64,000 nt of DNA from Teredinibacter purpureus. Lineage in GTDB: Bacteria > Pseudomonadota > Gammaproteobacteria > Pseudomonadales > Cellvibrionaceae. The translations under genes and the position numbers were made by a program. The notes beneath the pieces were generated by a model. That model did not search any database, was not told the DNA's origin, and saw only the letters and a program-made list of their open reading frames with translations. Positions 39,132-49,868 of this stretch are shown in pieces (positions within the stretch are counted from its first letter, which is position 1; each line of letters opens with the position of its first letter). Location: contig NZ_CP060092.1 in assembly GCF_014217335.1 (NCBI RefSeq), positions 4,247,501 through 4,311,500 of the forward strand, in the 5' to 3' direction.

Positions 39132-40784
39132 CTAACTTGCCACTCGCAGATGACGAGGACGAATGCCCATCACCCACAACGTGAACACGTAAATCCCAAT
39201 ACCAGCAACACATAGCGATAGTACACGCACGATACGGCCGTATGCTTCAAGCGAAGAGACATCGCCCATATAGCGCATCACAATCAGTAGAAAAGCCACC
39301 ATGGCAATATTCGCAATGAGCATTTGTCCTCCAAAACGCAACCAAAGGTCGTCCGGCTGATACACTTTTTCGCGCCTCAGGCCTCGGTATAACAAGCCTG
39401 CATTTAAAAAAGCCGAACAGGAGGTCGCCAACGCTAAACCCGCATGCCCCATTTGCCAATAAAAATGGAACGGAAGAACGAAAAGCAGGTTCATCCCCAT
39501 ATTCACCACCATTGCGATAATACCAATACGCACGGGGGTACGCGTATCCTGACGTGAGAAGTAGCCGCTCGCAAGAACCTTAATCATCATAAAGGCTACC
39601 AAACCCAGCGCGTAGGCCCTCAAACTGTAGCTCGACATTTGAACGTCAACCGGTCGGTACTCTCCATATTGAAACAACGCAAATAAGATGGGTTCTGCCA
39701 AGACTACAAGCGCTAGGGCCGCAGGAAAACCGATCAACATTATCATACGTAAGGCCCAATCTAACGTTGCACTATAACGCTGCGCACCAGATATGAATTG
39801 CCGAGAAAGGTTAGGCAATACGACCGTTGCTATCCCAACGCCAAAAACTCCGAGCGGTAATTCGGTAAGACGATCTGAAAAATACAACCATGTGATACTA
39901 CCGTCGGGTAGAAACGAGGCCAAAATAGTATCGAAAAGCAAGTTAATCTGGCCAACAGACACACCAAACATAGCAGGTGCCATCAACTTCAATACTTTCG
40001 TTACCGATTCATCCCCCCAATCTACCTTTGGATGCGGCAATAAACCTAAACGCAGTAAAAAAGGAACCTGAAACGCTAGCTGTAATATGCCTGCGACAAT
40101 AACGCCCCATGCCAACGCATATACGGGTTCCTGCATCATCGGAGACACCACTGCCGCCGCCACGATTAACGAAATATTAAGTAACACGGGGGTAAATGCA
40201 GGCACCGCAAATTGGTCGTAACTATTAAGAATTGAGCCTGCAAACCCCGTCAACGATATAAGCAATAAATACGGAAACGTAATGCGCAGCAACTCTGTTG
40301 TTAACTGAAACTTTTCAGGGTTATTAAACATAAAACCCATGCCGAAAACCCCCGTAAATATTGGAGCGGCCACAACAACTAACACCGAGATCATAATTAA
40401 CGCTGACCCCAAACACCCGGCTATTCGATCAATAAAATTGCGTACCGCTTCTTGGCTACCTTGCGCGCGATACTCCGACAATACAGGCACGAATGCTTGA
40501 GCAAATGCACCTTCAGCAAAGAGTCTGCGTAAAAAATTAGGAATTTTGAACGCAACGTAGAAAGCATCTGCCGATGCTTCCGCACCAAGAAAACGAGCGA
40601 ATAGAACATCGCGCACTAGGCCAAGCACGCGAGAGATCATAGTCATTGCGCTGACTATAGCGCTAGAACGCAGCAAGCTGGGGGGCTTAGCCGGTTTATT
40701 CGAAGAAGAGGGGGAGTCTGACGAAGCCAAAATATCGATTATCTCGTTTGAATAAGGGAGGGCACACCTTTCTCGCCAACACAC
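39132..40784 (-). CDS. murJ: lipid II flippase MurJ
   Basis: Inner-membrane MOP-superfamily transporter that moves lipid II to the periplasm for peptidoglycan synthesis. About 14 hydrophobic segments are visible, and the first helix carries AMTMISRVLGLVRDVLFARFLGA, a strong MurJ signature, followed by PNFLRRLFAEGAFAQAFVPV. The start is uncertain: the GTG at 40,784 gives 550 aa with a Ser/Pro-rich, non-membrane leader of about 35 residues; a TTG at 40,727 would remove 19 of these. It is followed by ribF after a gap. No rpsT gene lies opposite it, unlike in Pseudomonas. Confidence 0.95.
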   Translation of the reverse strand: MCWRERCALPYSNEIIDILASSDSPSSSNKPAKPPSLLRSSAIVSAMTMISRVLGLVRDVLFARFLGAEASADAFYVAFKIPNFLRRLFAEGAFAQAFVPVLSEYRAQGSQEAVRNFIDRIAGCLGSALIMISVLVVVAAPIFTGVFGMGFMFNNPEKFQLTTELLRITFPYLLLISLTGFAGSILNSYDQFAVPAFTPVLLNISLIVAAAVVSPMMQEPVYALAWGVIVAGILQLAFQVPFLLRLGLLPHPKVDWGDESVTKVLKLMAPAMFGVSVGQINLLFDTILASFLPDGSITWLYFSDRLTELPLGVFGVGIATVVLPNLSRQFISGAQRYSATLDWALRMIMLIGFPAALALVVLAEPILFALFQYGEYRPVDVQMSSYSLRAYALGLVAFMMIKVLASGYFSRQDTRTPVRIGIIAMVVNMGMNLLFVLPFHFYWQMGHAGLALATSCSAFLNAGLLYRGLRREKVYQPDDLWLRFGGQMLIANIAMVAFLLIVMRYMGDVSSLEAYGRIVRVLSLCVAGIGIYVFTLWVMGIRPRHLRVAS

Positions 40785-41035
40785 AACGCGAAGGTCTTTA
40801 AATATCGCGCAACTCTATAGCGAATTAATACTAAGCGCAATCAAGCGACTGATCATTATTTGCTCTGTTGAACGCTGCCATTTTTCATCTTTTTTGATCC
40901 TCGAATTGCCTTAACACTCCCACTTCATCGCCGCTATGTTTTTGTTTAATGAATCTGTACCCGGTAGCAACAACGCAAAAACACTCTACCTAGCCATGAC
41001 ACAACCCTTACAAACACCACTAAAGGATAGTTACG

Positions 41036-41818
41036 ATGAACACATTCCCACACAACACTACAACCCTTACCTCAAATATCGCTTCGCCCACCACCAACGT
41101 GCGCTCAAATACACACCTTAAAAATCTGGTCGGCACACTTGGCCTAGTGGCCCTAGTGGCCTCCTCATCCGTCACAGCAAAAGACCTGCGTATGTCGGAT
41201 GAAACAAAGGCTGGCTTATTCGGCACTCTATTCACTACAACCGCCGCTATCGCTGGTGCCATAGCCGGTGGCCCTGCGGGCTTTATGATTGGTGCGGCGT
41301 CGGGTGTCTACATAGGAGAGAAAGGCATGACCGCCGTTAAAGACAAAAACGACTTGGCAATCGCTGAAAAATCACTCTCGTCCATGCGTGCTGAAGCAAT
41401 GGAACAGGAAAAGAAACTAAGCCGCTTGGAACAAAGCGCTGCTAATAAACTGGAATTTATGGTGCTTTTTCCAACAGGGATCGATGAACTCTCTCACTCA
41501 GACCTGCAGCGTATCCATTCATTGGCGAACTATATGCAAGACAACCCTCAATTAAGTGTACGCCTGGATGGCTACGCCGACCCGCGCGGCACCGATGAAT
41601 ACAACAATGTACTGTCTGCCGAGCGTGCACTCAATGTCGTCGAAGCCTTACATCAGCGGGGTATCGCTGACGAACGCATTGAATATTACGCGCATGGTTC
41701 AAGCTTGGCACAACAATACGATGGCAATTTAGAAGCCTACGCCTTAGAAAGAAAAGTTCACATTGAGGTGTATACCAATCCTACCCCCGCCACGGTAGCA
41801 GTAAGCCAGGCCTTCTAA
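41036..41818 (+). CDS. OmpA-family protein with glycine zipper (PdsO-like)
   Basis: Envelope protein of 260 aa. The N-terminus is long, with a hydrophobic stretch at about 30-46 ending in VTA-KD, probably a signal peptide. A glycine-zipper hairpin follows (AAIAGAIAGGPAGFMIGAASGVYIGE split by short turns), then a coiled coil (about 100-135) and a C-terminal OmpA peptidoglycan-binding domain (about 140-250: VRLDGYADPRGTDEYNNVLS; AERALNVVEAL). This layout resembles PdsO, the OmpA partner of the proteobacterial dedicated sortase system, but no sortase gene is in the window. The alternative is a general OmpA-like envelope protein. Confidence 0.82.
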   Translation: MNTFPHNTTTLTSNIASPTTNVRSNTHLKNLVGTLGLVALVASSSVTAKDLRMSDETKAGLFGTLFTTTAAIAGAIAGGPAGFMIGAASGVYIGEKGMTAVKDKNDLAIAEKSLSSMRAEAMEQEKKLSRLEQSAANKLEFMVLFPTGIDELSHSDLQRIHSLANYMQDNPQLSVRLDGYADPRGTDEYNNVLSAERALNVVEALHQRGIADERIEYYAHGSSLAQQYDGNLEAYALERKVHIEVYTNPTPATVAVSQAF

Positions 41819-41848
41819 CCCGTACTTTTTCGCCTCCTGCGAGTCTTG

Positions 41849-41874
41849 CCCGGCCTAACGGCCGGGATTTTTTT
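41849..41874 (+). terminator. Rho-independent terminator after OmpA-family gene
   Basis: CCCGGCC-TAAC-GGCCGGG followed by ATTTTTTT, 31 bases after the stop. This is a textbook intrinsic terminator. Confidence 0.93.
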
Positions 41875-41973
41875 ATTTCCTCCAACCGCCCCCTAGAACT
41901 AATCTCCCCAATACAATAAACTCGGCGTTCGTTTAGGTTCTAATCCAACCAACCAGCCAATAATAATAAAATC

Positions 41974-43461
41974 ATGCGAAATCTACTCAATAAACACTGT
42001 AAAACACTCTACCCTGCCCTCGTTCTTATTTTGTCGCTGTCGATATACCTTCCCTTTTATGGCCAACCTAATTCGCTATTTTGGGATGAAAATTATCATA
42101 TCGCATCAGCCCAAAAATATATTGACGGCGTCATGTACATGGAGCCTCATCCGCCCCTTGGAAAGCTTTTAATGGCGGCCTCAGAAAAATTATTGGGGCT
42201 CAATGATTCGCTCGACAAATCAGCTTTTTCTAAAACAGATTACGTTAAAGGAGAAACGGTTCCCAATGGCATGAGCTATTACGGTTTTAGATTACCGTCG
42301 ACACTACTCATGGCACTTTCGGCGCTCTTTTTCTATGGCACACTGAGGCACATTACGCGAAACTATCACCTCGCAGCCGCCTTTTCCGCCATTATGATTC
42401 TAGATAACGGCCTTGTAGTGCACTCCAGGGCAGCAATGCTGGAAGGTATTCAAATGTTCTTTATTCTCGGTGCTATCTACTGGCTAGCCCGAACAATAGA
42501 ACAAGGAAAAACCAAATACTTAAAACATTACGCCATTATTGGCGTTTTTATTGGGCTAGCGTTTTCTGTAAAGGTCAACGCTGCCGTATTGTTACTGCTA
42601 TTTGTCATGCTTTTTGGTGTCGACCAATGGGATAATATTAAATCGTGGAATTTTCTAGCACTCGTTAAGCGTCTCGCCATTACGGTGCCCGCCGGAGTTC
42701 TACCATTAGTACTCGTTGTACTCTCTATTTTTTATATTCATATTGGGCTAGGCTCTAGCTTCGGCGTTAAAAACTACAGCGCCAGTAGCGAATATCGCCA
42801 TCAAATCGAAACCGGCAACACCTACTCCATTAACACTTTTCTAGTTGGCTTACGTGATAATTACACGAACATGTCGAAATATGCTGACGGCGTTCCCCGC
42901 TTGGATGTATGCAAAGACGGTGAAAATGGTAGTTCACCTATAAGCTGGCCTATTGGCAATAAAACAATTAATTACCGTTGGAATAAAAATACCATCGACG
43001 GTGTTGTGCAAGTGCAATATCACAACATTGTACCCAACCCGGTTACGTGGTTTTCTGTGCTAGCGGGCCTATTGCTGTCGTTAGGCTTAATAATAGGGCA
43101 TTTTGTTTACCGGAACCCTATCACTCAACCCAAGCTTTTTTACTGGATTTCGGGTTTTACCACGCTCTACATTAGCTACATGCTAGCAATACTCCAAATA
43201 GAGCGGGTCATGTACCTGTACCATTATTTAGTGCCGCTTATGTTCGGGCTAATTAACCTTTCTCTGGTTTATAACTACATTTTTTACAATTCACTCGCAC
43301 AACGGAATCGTCACGCATTAGGCAATTTAGCTGCATTCGTTGCGCTCGTAGCGTTCGCCTTTTATATCTTTTCACCCTTCACCTACAGCCTACCAATCAC
43401 AGAGGCAGAATTTAATGTCCGTAACTGGTTTAGCTTTTGGAAATTGGAGTTAGTGAAATGA
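41974..43461 (+). CDS. PMT/ArnT-like membrane glycosyltransferase
   Basis: Polytopic GT-C glycosyltransferase of 495 aa, predicted to move a sugar from a lipid-phosphate donor to a protein or glycan outside the inner membrane. About 10-12 hydrophobic segments. The first external loop carries the catalytic-type Asp-Glu (D38 E39 in SLFWDENYHIASAQKYIDG) and HPPLGKLLM; RAAMLEG is the second PMT motif. It differs from ArnT by its length and lacks the ArnT context. The ATG of the next gene overlaps its stop, so the PA14-like protein is probably a partner or accessory. Target and sugar are unknown. Confidence 0.85.
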   Translation: MRNLLNKHCKTLYPALVLILSLSIYLPFYGQPNSLFWDENYHIASAQKYIDGVMYMEPHPPLGKLLMAASEKLLGLNDSLDKSAFSKTDYVKGETVPNGMSYYGFRLPSTLLMALSALFFYGTLRHITRNYHLAAAFSAIMILDNGLVVHSRAAMLEGIQMFFILGAIYWLARTIEQGKTKYLKHYAIIGVFIGLAFSVKVNAAVLLLLFVMLFGVDQWDNIKSWNFLALVKRLAITVPAGVLPLVLVVLSIFYIHIGLGSSFGVKNYSASSEYRHQIETGNTYSINTFLVGLRDNYTNMSKYADGVPRLDVCKDGENGSSPISWPIGNKTINYRWNKNTIDGVVQVQYHNIVPNPVTWFSVLAGLLLSLGLIIGHFVYRNPITQPKLFYWISGFTTLYISYMLAILQIERVMYLYHYLVPLMFGLINLSLVYNYIFYNSLAQRNRHALGNLAAFVALVAFAFYIFSPFTYSLPITEAEFNVRNWFSFWKLELVK

Positions 43462-44018
43462 TTAAATTAAACAGCAACACCATATTTTCCGTAATACTCG
43501 CACTTTTTTTTGTAGTCATAATCAATCGTATTATTCCAATATCTGTCGATCCCGTCATGGAGTTAGTGCTATCAAAAAACCGCACGCATATTACCACCAT
43601 CGATCAAACGCGTTCGATTAGTACCGTCAAGCGCATCATGATCGACGAAGTAAATCTATACGATAAAAATCGCTTTTTTCATCCCGCACTCGGAAAACTA
43701 GGGTGGGACAACGATTTTTGGGCCGACATAACCACTCCGTTCACGGTAAAACAAGACGGGCTTTACCTCTTTTTAGTCGGCAGTGATGATGGGTTTTCAC
43801 TGACTATTAACGACAAACCATTGTGCTCATTCAAGGGCGACCGCGGCTACAGCAAGCAAACGTGTCGTGCGACGCTAGCAAAAGGTTCGCATCTTTTAAA
43901 ACTTAGCTATTTCCAAGGCTATGGCAACGCAGGCCTCACATTGGAATTCCAAGGGCCAGACAAGAAGCGCCCTCGTTTTTGGGGCAACGACACGAAGCTT
44001 TTACAACTAAAACAATAA
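43458..44018 (+). CDS. membrane-anchored PA14-like domain protein
   Basis: Protein of 186 aa, starting at ATG 43,458 in an ATGA overlap with the glycosyltransferase stop, with GGAG 8 bases before. One hydrophobic segment (residues 9-29) anchors it, with the rest outside. Residues 70-175 resemble a PA14 domain (DGLYLFLVGSDDGFSLTIND; KGSHLLKLSYFQGYGNAGLTL), a glycan-binding beta-barrel fold. The ligand is unknown. A role with the glycosyltransferase in decorating the envelope is an inference from the coupling. Confidence 0.75.
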   Translation: MIKLNSNTIFSVILALFFVVIINRIIPISVDPVMELVLSKNRTHITTIDQTRSISTVKRIMIDEVNLYDKNRFFHPALGKLGWDNDFWADITTPFTVKQDGLYLFLVGSDDGFSLTINDKPLCSFKGDRGYSKQTCRATLAKGSHLLKLSYFQGYGNAGLTLEFQGPDKKRPRFWGNDTKLLQLKQ

Positions 44019-44079
44019 TTGCTTCAGAAAAACCGCGTACTCATCTACTATTAAAGGGAATATTCCGGAGTGGCTCAGC

Positions 44080-44583
44080 ATGTACACGTCAGTATTTCCC
44101 TTTAATTTCTTTTCTAATCCCTGTCGTAACAAAGGTCGCCATGTTTATTCGCGATTGATCTATTGCCTTTGCTTCGGCACTCTCGCCTTTAGCACTCTCG
44201 CCTTCAGCCCTCTCCTCTCCGCCGAGATGGTTAAATGGACGGATGAAAAAGGGCAAATACATTACGGTGATACAGTACCAAAAGAGTATCGTACCGAAGC
44301 CGAAACCGTTGAACTAAAAGAAGCTCCCACCCTAGGAATGAGTGACGAAGAAATTAAGGCGTTGGAAAACAAGACAAACGCGTATCAAATGAAAATTGAA
44401 AGAGAACGGCTCTTACAAGAGCGTCACGAGCAGTACGAAGCCTATAAAAACAGCCAAAAACCACGCACGGCAGCCTCTCCCCCACCCAGCAAAACGCCTC
44501 TTACCCGAGAACAATGTCGCGATACGCACCCCACAAAAACAATCGATCGCGTTCGCTGCTTCAATGAAGCCGCGAACGATTAG
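44080..44583 (+). CDS. DUF4124 domain secreted protein (second copy)
   Basis: Exported protein of 167 aa. The start has GGAG 9 bases before it. A long signal peptide runs to about residue 50 (LSA-EM), followed by the DUF4124 domain (MVKWTDEKGQIHYGDTVPKEY), a charged coiled coil (EEIKALENKTNAYQMKIERERLLQERH) and a Pro/Ser linker with two Cys (REQCRDTHP; RVRCFNEA). It shares the design of the 13,784 gene, suggesting duplication. It is 61 bases after the PA14 gene and could be co-transcribed. A strong terminator follows. Confidence 0.8.
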   Translation: MYTSVFPFNFFSNPCRNKGRHVYSRLIYCLCFGTLAFSTLAFSPLLSAEMVKWTDEKGQIHYGDTVPKEYRTEAETVELKEAPTLGMSDEEIKALENKTNAYQMKIERERLLQERHEQYEAYKNSQKPRTAASPPPSKTPLTREQCRDTHPTKTIDRVRCFNEAAND

Positions 44584-44656
44584 GCGGCTACCGAGCCTTC
44601 AGCCTCGTTACGCTATGCGTTTGCTTCACGCCTAAAATCCTCTCTTTTTACAGATC

Positions 44657-44710
44657 TAACGCCCATAAAAAAACCCGAGAGGTTACTCTCGGGTTTTTTT
44701 ATGGGCGTTA
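44657..44710. terminator. perfect 25-bp bidirectional terminator
   Basis: Left arm 44,657-44,681 and right arm 44,686-44,710 are exact reverse complements around the loop GTTA. The GC core CCCGAGAG/CTCTCGGG is flanked by A7 and T7, so it ends transcripts from both the DUF4124 gene (plus) and aceF (minus). Confidence 0.95.
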
Positions 44711-44728
44711 GCGTTACGTAACCGGCCG

Positions 44729-46672
<1,944 letters not shown>

Positions 46673-46686
46673 TAATTCACTCTCCC

Positions 46687-49341
46687 TTAGCAAGTCGTTG
46701 GGTCTGTTTTTTCAGGGTCAATGCCGTACTTTTGCATAGCATCGGTGACAGTTTTTGCCGGTATCTTGCCTTCATCCGCCAACGCTTTCAGCGCGGCGCA
46801 GGTAACAAAGTAACGGTCCACTTCGAAAAAGTGGCGCAGTTTGCTACGTGTATCAGAACGGCCGAAACCATCTGTCCCCAAAACAGTATAAGAACCAGGA
46901 ATATAAGCGCGCAACTGCTCAGAGTAGCTCTTCATGTAGTCTGTAGAGATAATAAACGGGCCGTCAGCAGACTCTAATGTCTGAGTGAGATAAGACTTGC
47001 GAGCCTCTTCTCCTGGATGCAGAAAGTTCCAGCGATCCGTACGTTGTCCGTCACGCGCCAGCTCATTCACACTAGTTACACTCCAGATATCCGACTCTAC
47101 GCCCCAGTCTTCACGCAACAACTCAGCTGCAAACTCAACTTCGCGCAAGATAGAACCTGCGCCCATCAACTGAACACGTTTCTTCTTCGCCGCTTTTTTA
47201 CCCGTTTTCAACGGGTAAATACCGCGCACGATACCGTCTTCTGCACCGAGAGGCATATCGGGGTGTTTATAATTTTCGTTCATCGTGGTGATATAGTAGA
47301 AGACATTTTCTTTGTCGACATACATACGTCTCAAACCATCCTGAATAATTACGGCAAGCTCGAAGCCATAGGTGGGGTCATAGCTGCGACAGTTTGGAAT
47401 GGTATTCGCCATTAGATGGCTGTGGCCATCTTGGTGCTGTAAACCTTCGCCATTTAGCGTCGTCCGGCCAGAGGTTGCACCAATGAGGAAACCACGCGCT
47501 TGAATATCGCCAGCCAACCACGCTAGATCACCGATACGCTGAAAACCAAACATCGAGTAATACACATAGAAGGGCACCATCGGCACTTTATAAGTGCTAT
47601 AGGCCGTTGCTGCCGTAATCCAAGCAGACATTGCACCGGCTTCATTAATGCCTTCTTCTAGAATCTGGCCTTTTTTGTCTTCTTTGTAATACATGATCTG
47701 ATCGTGATCATGTGGCGTGTAGTGCTGTCCCTCTGACGAATAGATGCCAAGCTGACGGAACATGCCCTCCATACCAAAGGTTCTAGCTTCGTCGGGCACA
47801 ATAGGCACGACCTGCTTACCCATATTTTTATCTTTGGCAAGCGTTGAGATATAACGCACAAATGCCATGGTAGTCGAGATTTCTCGCTCGCCAGTAGATT
47901 TCAATAAGCCTTTGAACTTATCCATCTCGGGCAACTGCAACGCGTCAAAATCAGACACTCGGGCGGGTAAATAACCGTTTAGCGCTTCACGACGCTTGCG
48001 CATATAGACCATTTCTGGAGCGTCTGGCGCAGGGCGATAATAGGGTACTGTTTTTAAATCATCATCAGAAATAGGAATACCAAAGCGATCCCGAAATTTC
48101 TTCAAGCTTTCGATATCAAGCTTTTTCACAGAGTGCGTGATATTGGCAGATTCACCCGCAGCACCAAGACCATAACCTTTGACGGTTTGCGCCAAGATAA
48201 CGGTTGGATGACCTTTTTGCTCTGTGGCAGAAGCGTAAGCAGCGTACACTTTTTGCGGATCGTGACCACCACGGTTTAATTTGAATATTTCTTCGTCTGT
48301 CATGTCGGCAACTAACTCAAGCAATTCTGGGTATTTCCCAAAGAAATGCTCACGGGTATAACCACCGCCATTCGCTTTATAGTTTTGTAGCTCGCCATCG
48401 ACCACTTCGTTCATGCGCTTTTGCAGCAAGCCGGTGGTGTCTTTTTCTAATAGGCGATCCCAACCGTCACCCCAAATGAGCTTGATCACATTCCAACCAG
48501 CGCCACGGAAAACACCTTCCAGCTCTTGGATGATTTTACCATTACCGCGCACAGGGCCATCAAGTCGCTGTAAATTACAGTTGATCACAAAGATCAAATT
48601 TTCTAGCTGCTCGCGACCAGCTAAAGAAATAGCGCCTAACGTTTCTGGCTCATCACACTCGCCGTCGCCAAGGAATGCCCACACTTTACGATCGCCACGT
48701 GCCGACAATCCACGTGCCGACATATAGCGCATAACGTGTGCTTGATAAATAGCCTGAATGGGGCCTAAGCCCATCGATACAGTAGGGAACTGCCAGTAAT
48801 CAGGCATCAGCCAAGGGTGGGGGTAAGAGGATAAACCATTGCCATCCACCTCTCGGCGGAAGTTATCCAACTGATCTTCACCTAAACGACCTTCTAAGTA
48901 GGAACGTGCATAGATGCCAGGGGAAATATGCCCCTGAAAATAAATAAGATCGCCACGCTGCTCGCCGTCATCACCACGAAAAAAGTGGTTAAAACCAACT
49001 TCATATAGAGTGGCCGAGGATGAGAAAGACGATATGTGACCGCCGAGACCTTCGTTATTATCGTTAGCACGCATGACCATTGCCATGGCGTTCCAGCGAA
49101 CCAAAGAACGAATTTTACGCTCCATGTGGAAGTCGCCAGGAGAACGTTTTTCGTCCTTCACTGCAATACTGTTAACGTAAGGCGTTCGAATGGCTGAGGG
49201 CAGTTTAACGCCAGCCTGAGTCGCCGCATTGGCCAATTCAACTAAAAGGTAGCGAGCACGGTCCGCGCCATTGTGCCGAATTACCGATTCTAAAGCCTCC
49301 AACCATTCTCGGGTTTCGAGAGCATCAGTTTCTTCAAGCAT
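46687..49341 (-). CDS. aceE: pyruvate dehydrogenase E1 component
   Basis: Homodimeric ThDP enzyme of 884 aa that decarboxylates pyruvate and acetylates the lipoyl groups of AceF. The start MLEETDALETREWLEALESV has AGGAGG 6 bases before. The ThDP motif is GDGECDEPETLGAISLAGRE...NCNLQRLDGPVRGNGKI; HYTPHDHDQIMYY and YMKSYSEQLRAYIPG are further conserved blocks. First gene of the aceEF operon. Upstream, 527 bp hold the promoter; no PdhR-like box was recognised. Confidence 0.97.
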   Translation of the reverse strand: MLEETDALETREWLEALESVIRHNGADRARYLLVELANAATQAGVKLPSAIRTPYVNSIAVKDEKRSPGDFHMERKIRSLVRWNAMAMVMRANDNNEGLGGHISSFSSSATLYEVGFNHFFRGDDGEQRGDLIYFQGHISPGIYARSYLEGRLGEDQLDNFRREVDGNGLSSYPHPWLMPDYWQFPTVSMGLGPIQAIYQAHVMRYMSARGLSARGDRKVWAFLGDGECDEPETLGAISLAGREQLENLIFVINCNLQRLDGPVRGNGKIIQELEGVFRGAGWNVIKLIWGDGWDRLLEKDTTGLLQKRMNEVVDGELQNYKANGGGYTREHFFGKYPELLELVADMTDEEIFKLNRGGHDPQKVYAAYASATEQKGHPTVILAQTVKGYGLGAAGESANITHSVKKLDIESLKKFRDRFGIPISDDDLKTVPYYRPAPDAPEMVYMRKRREALNGYLPARVSDFDALQLPEMDKFKGLLKSTGEREISTTMAFVRYISTLAKDKNMGKQVVPIVPDEARTFGMEGMFRQLGIYSSEGQHYTPHDHDQIMYYKEDKKGQILEEGINEAGAMSAWITAATAYSTYKVPMVPFYVYYSMFGFQRIGDLAWLAGDIQARGFLIGATSGRTTLNGEGLQHQDGHSHLMANTIPNCRSYDPTYGFELAVIIQDGLRRMYVDKENVFYYITTMNENYKHPDMPLGAEDGIVRGIYPLKTGKKAAKKKRVQLMGAGSILREVEFAAELLREDWGVESDIWSVTSVNELARDGQRTDRWNFLHPGEEARKSYLTQTLESADGPFIISTDYMKSYSEQLRAYIPGSYTVLGTDGFGRSDTRSKLRHFFEVDRYFVTCAALKALADEGKIPAKTVTDAMQKYGIDPEKTDPTTC

Positions 49342-49868
49342 TCAAGCCTCCTGTTATATCTGCGTAGGTTCTCGCAGTTTTTTAATAAATTGATTCCCAC
49401 CAGTGTTGCTTACAGTGGTAACTATAAGCAACAACTGCTCATTTTTTTCATCGCTTAGATAAGATGGTTTAGATTGTTTCCGGTTCTAGCCTAAAGCAAA
49501 GTTGATCTATTCAGGATGTTGTCATGGTTGCGGTTTGTACGTAGAAACCACACTTTAATCCCCATAGAACGGCTAAACGTAACCAACATTCAGTCTGTAT
49601 ACGCCGCCGAGAAAGGCCGCTAATAGCACCTCTCTAGACCACATAGTCACGCTAATAAAGCGTTAAGATAGTGCAAAACCAAAAACAAAAAACCTGAGAA
49701 GTGCGAGTTTTTTGGTGTCACGATTCTACACACATCGTTTTCAATTAGCCAGCCTACTATTTAGCTGCACCGCAGCATTCATGGGCGCTAACACCCCATT
49801 TAACGTGCGTACTTTCGCCACAATTCAGTGCATGTAGCCCGCGCATACGTTATGCCGACTTGCAGCGA
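49342..49868. other. intergenic region upstream of aceE, 527 bp
   Basis: It should hold the aceE promoter and the 3' end of the PerM-like gene. One hairpin is visible (CAAAAAAC/GTTTTTTG, 49,686-49,714). I recognise no PdhR operator (ATTGGTnnnACCAAT), no RNA gene and no convincing reading frame. Confidence 0.4.

Noticed and set aside
40785..41035. Search for rpsT next to murJ
   Set aside because: rpsT is often beside murJ in Pseudomonas, but no S20-like frame is present in this gap.
49342..49868. PdhR operator before aceE
   Set aside because: No ATTGGTnnnACCAAT-like site could be found.
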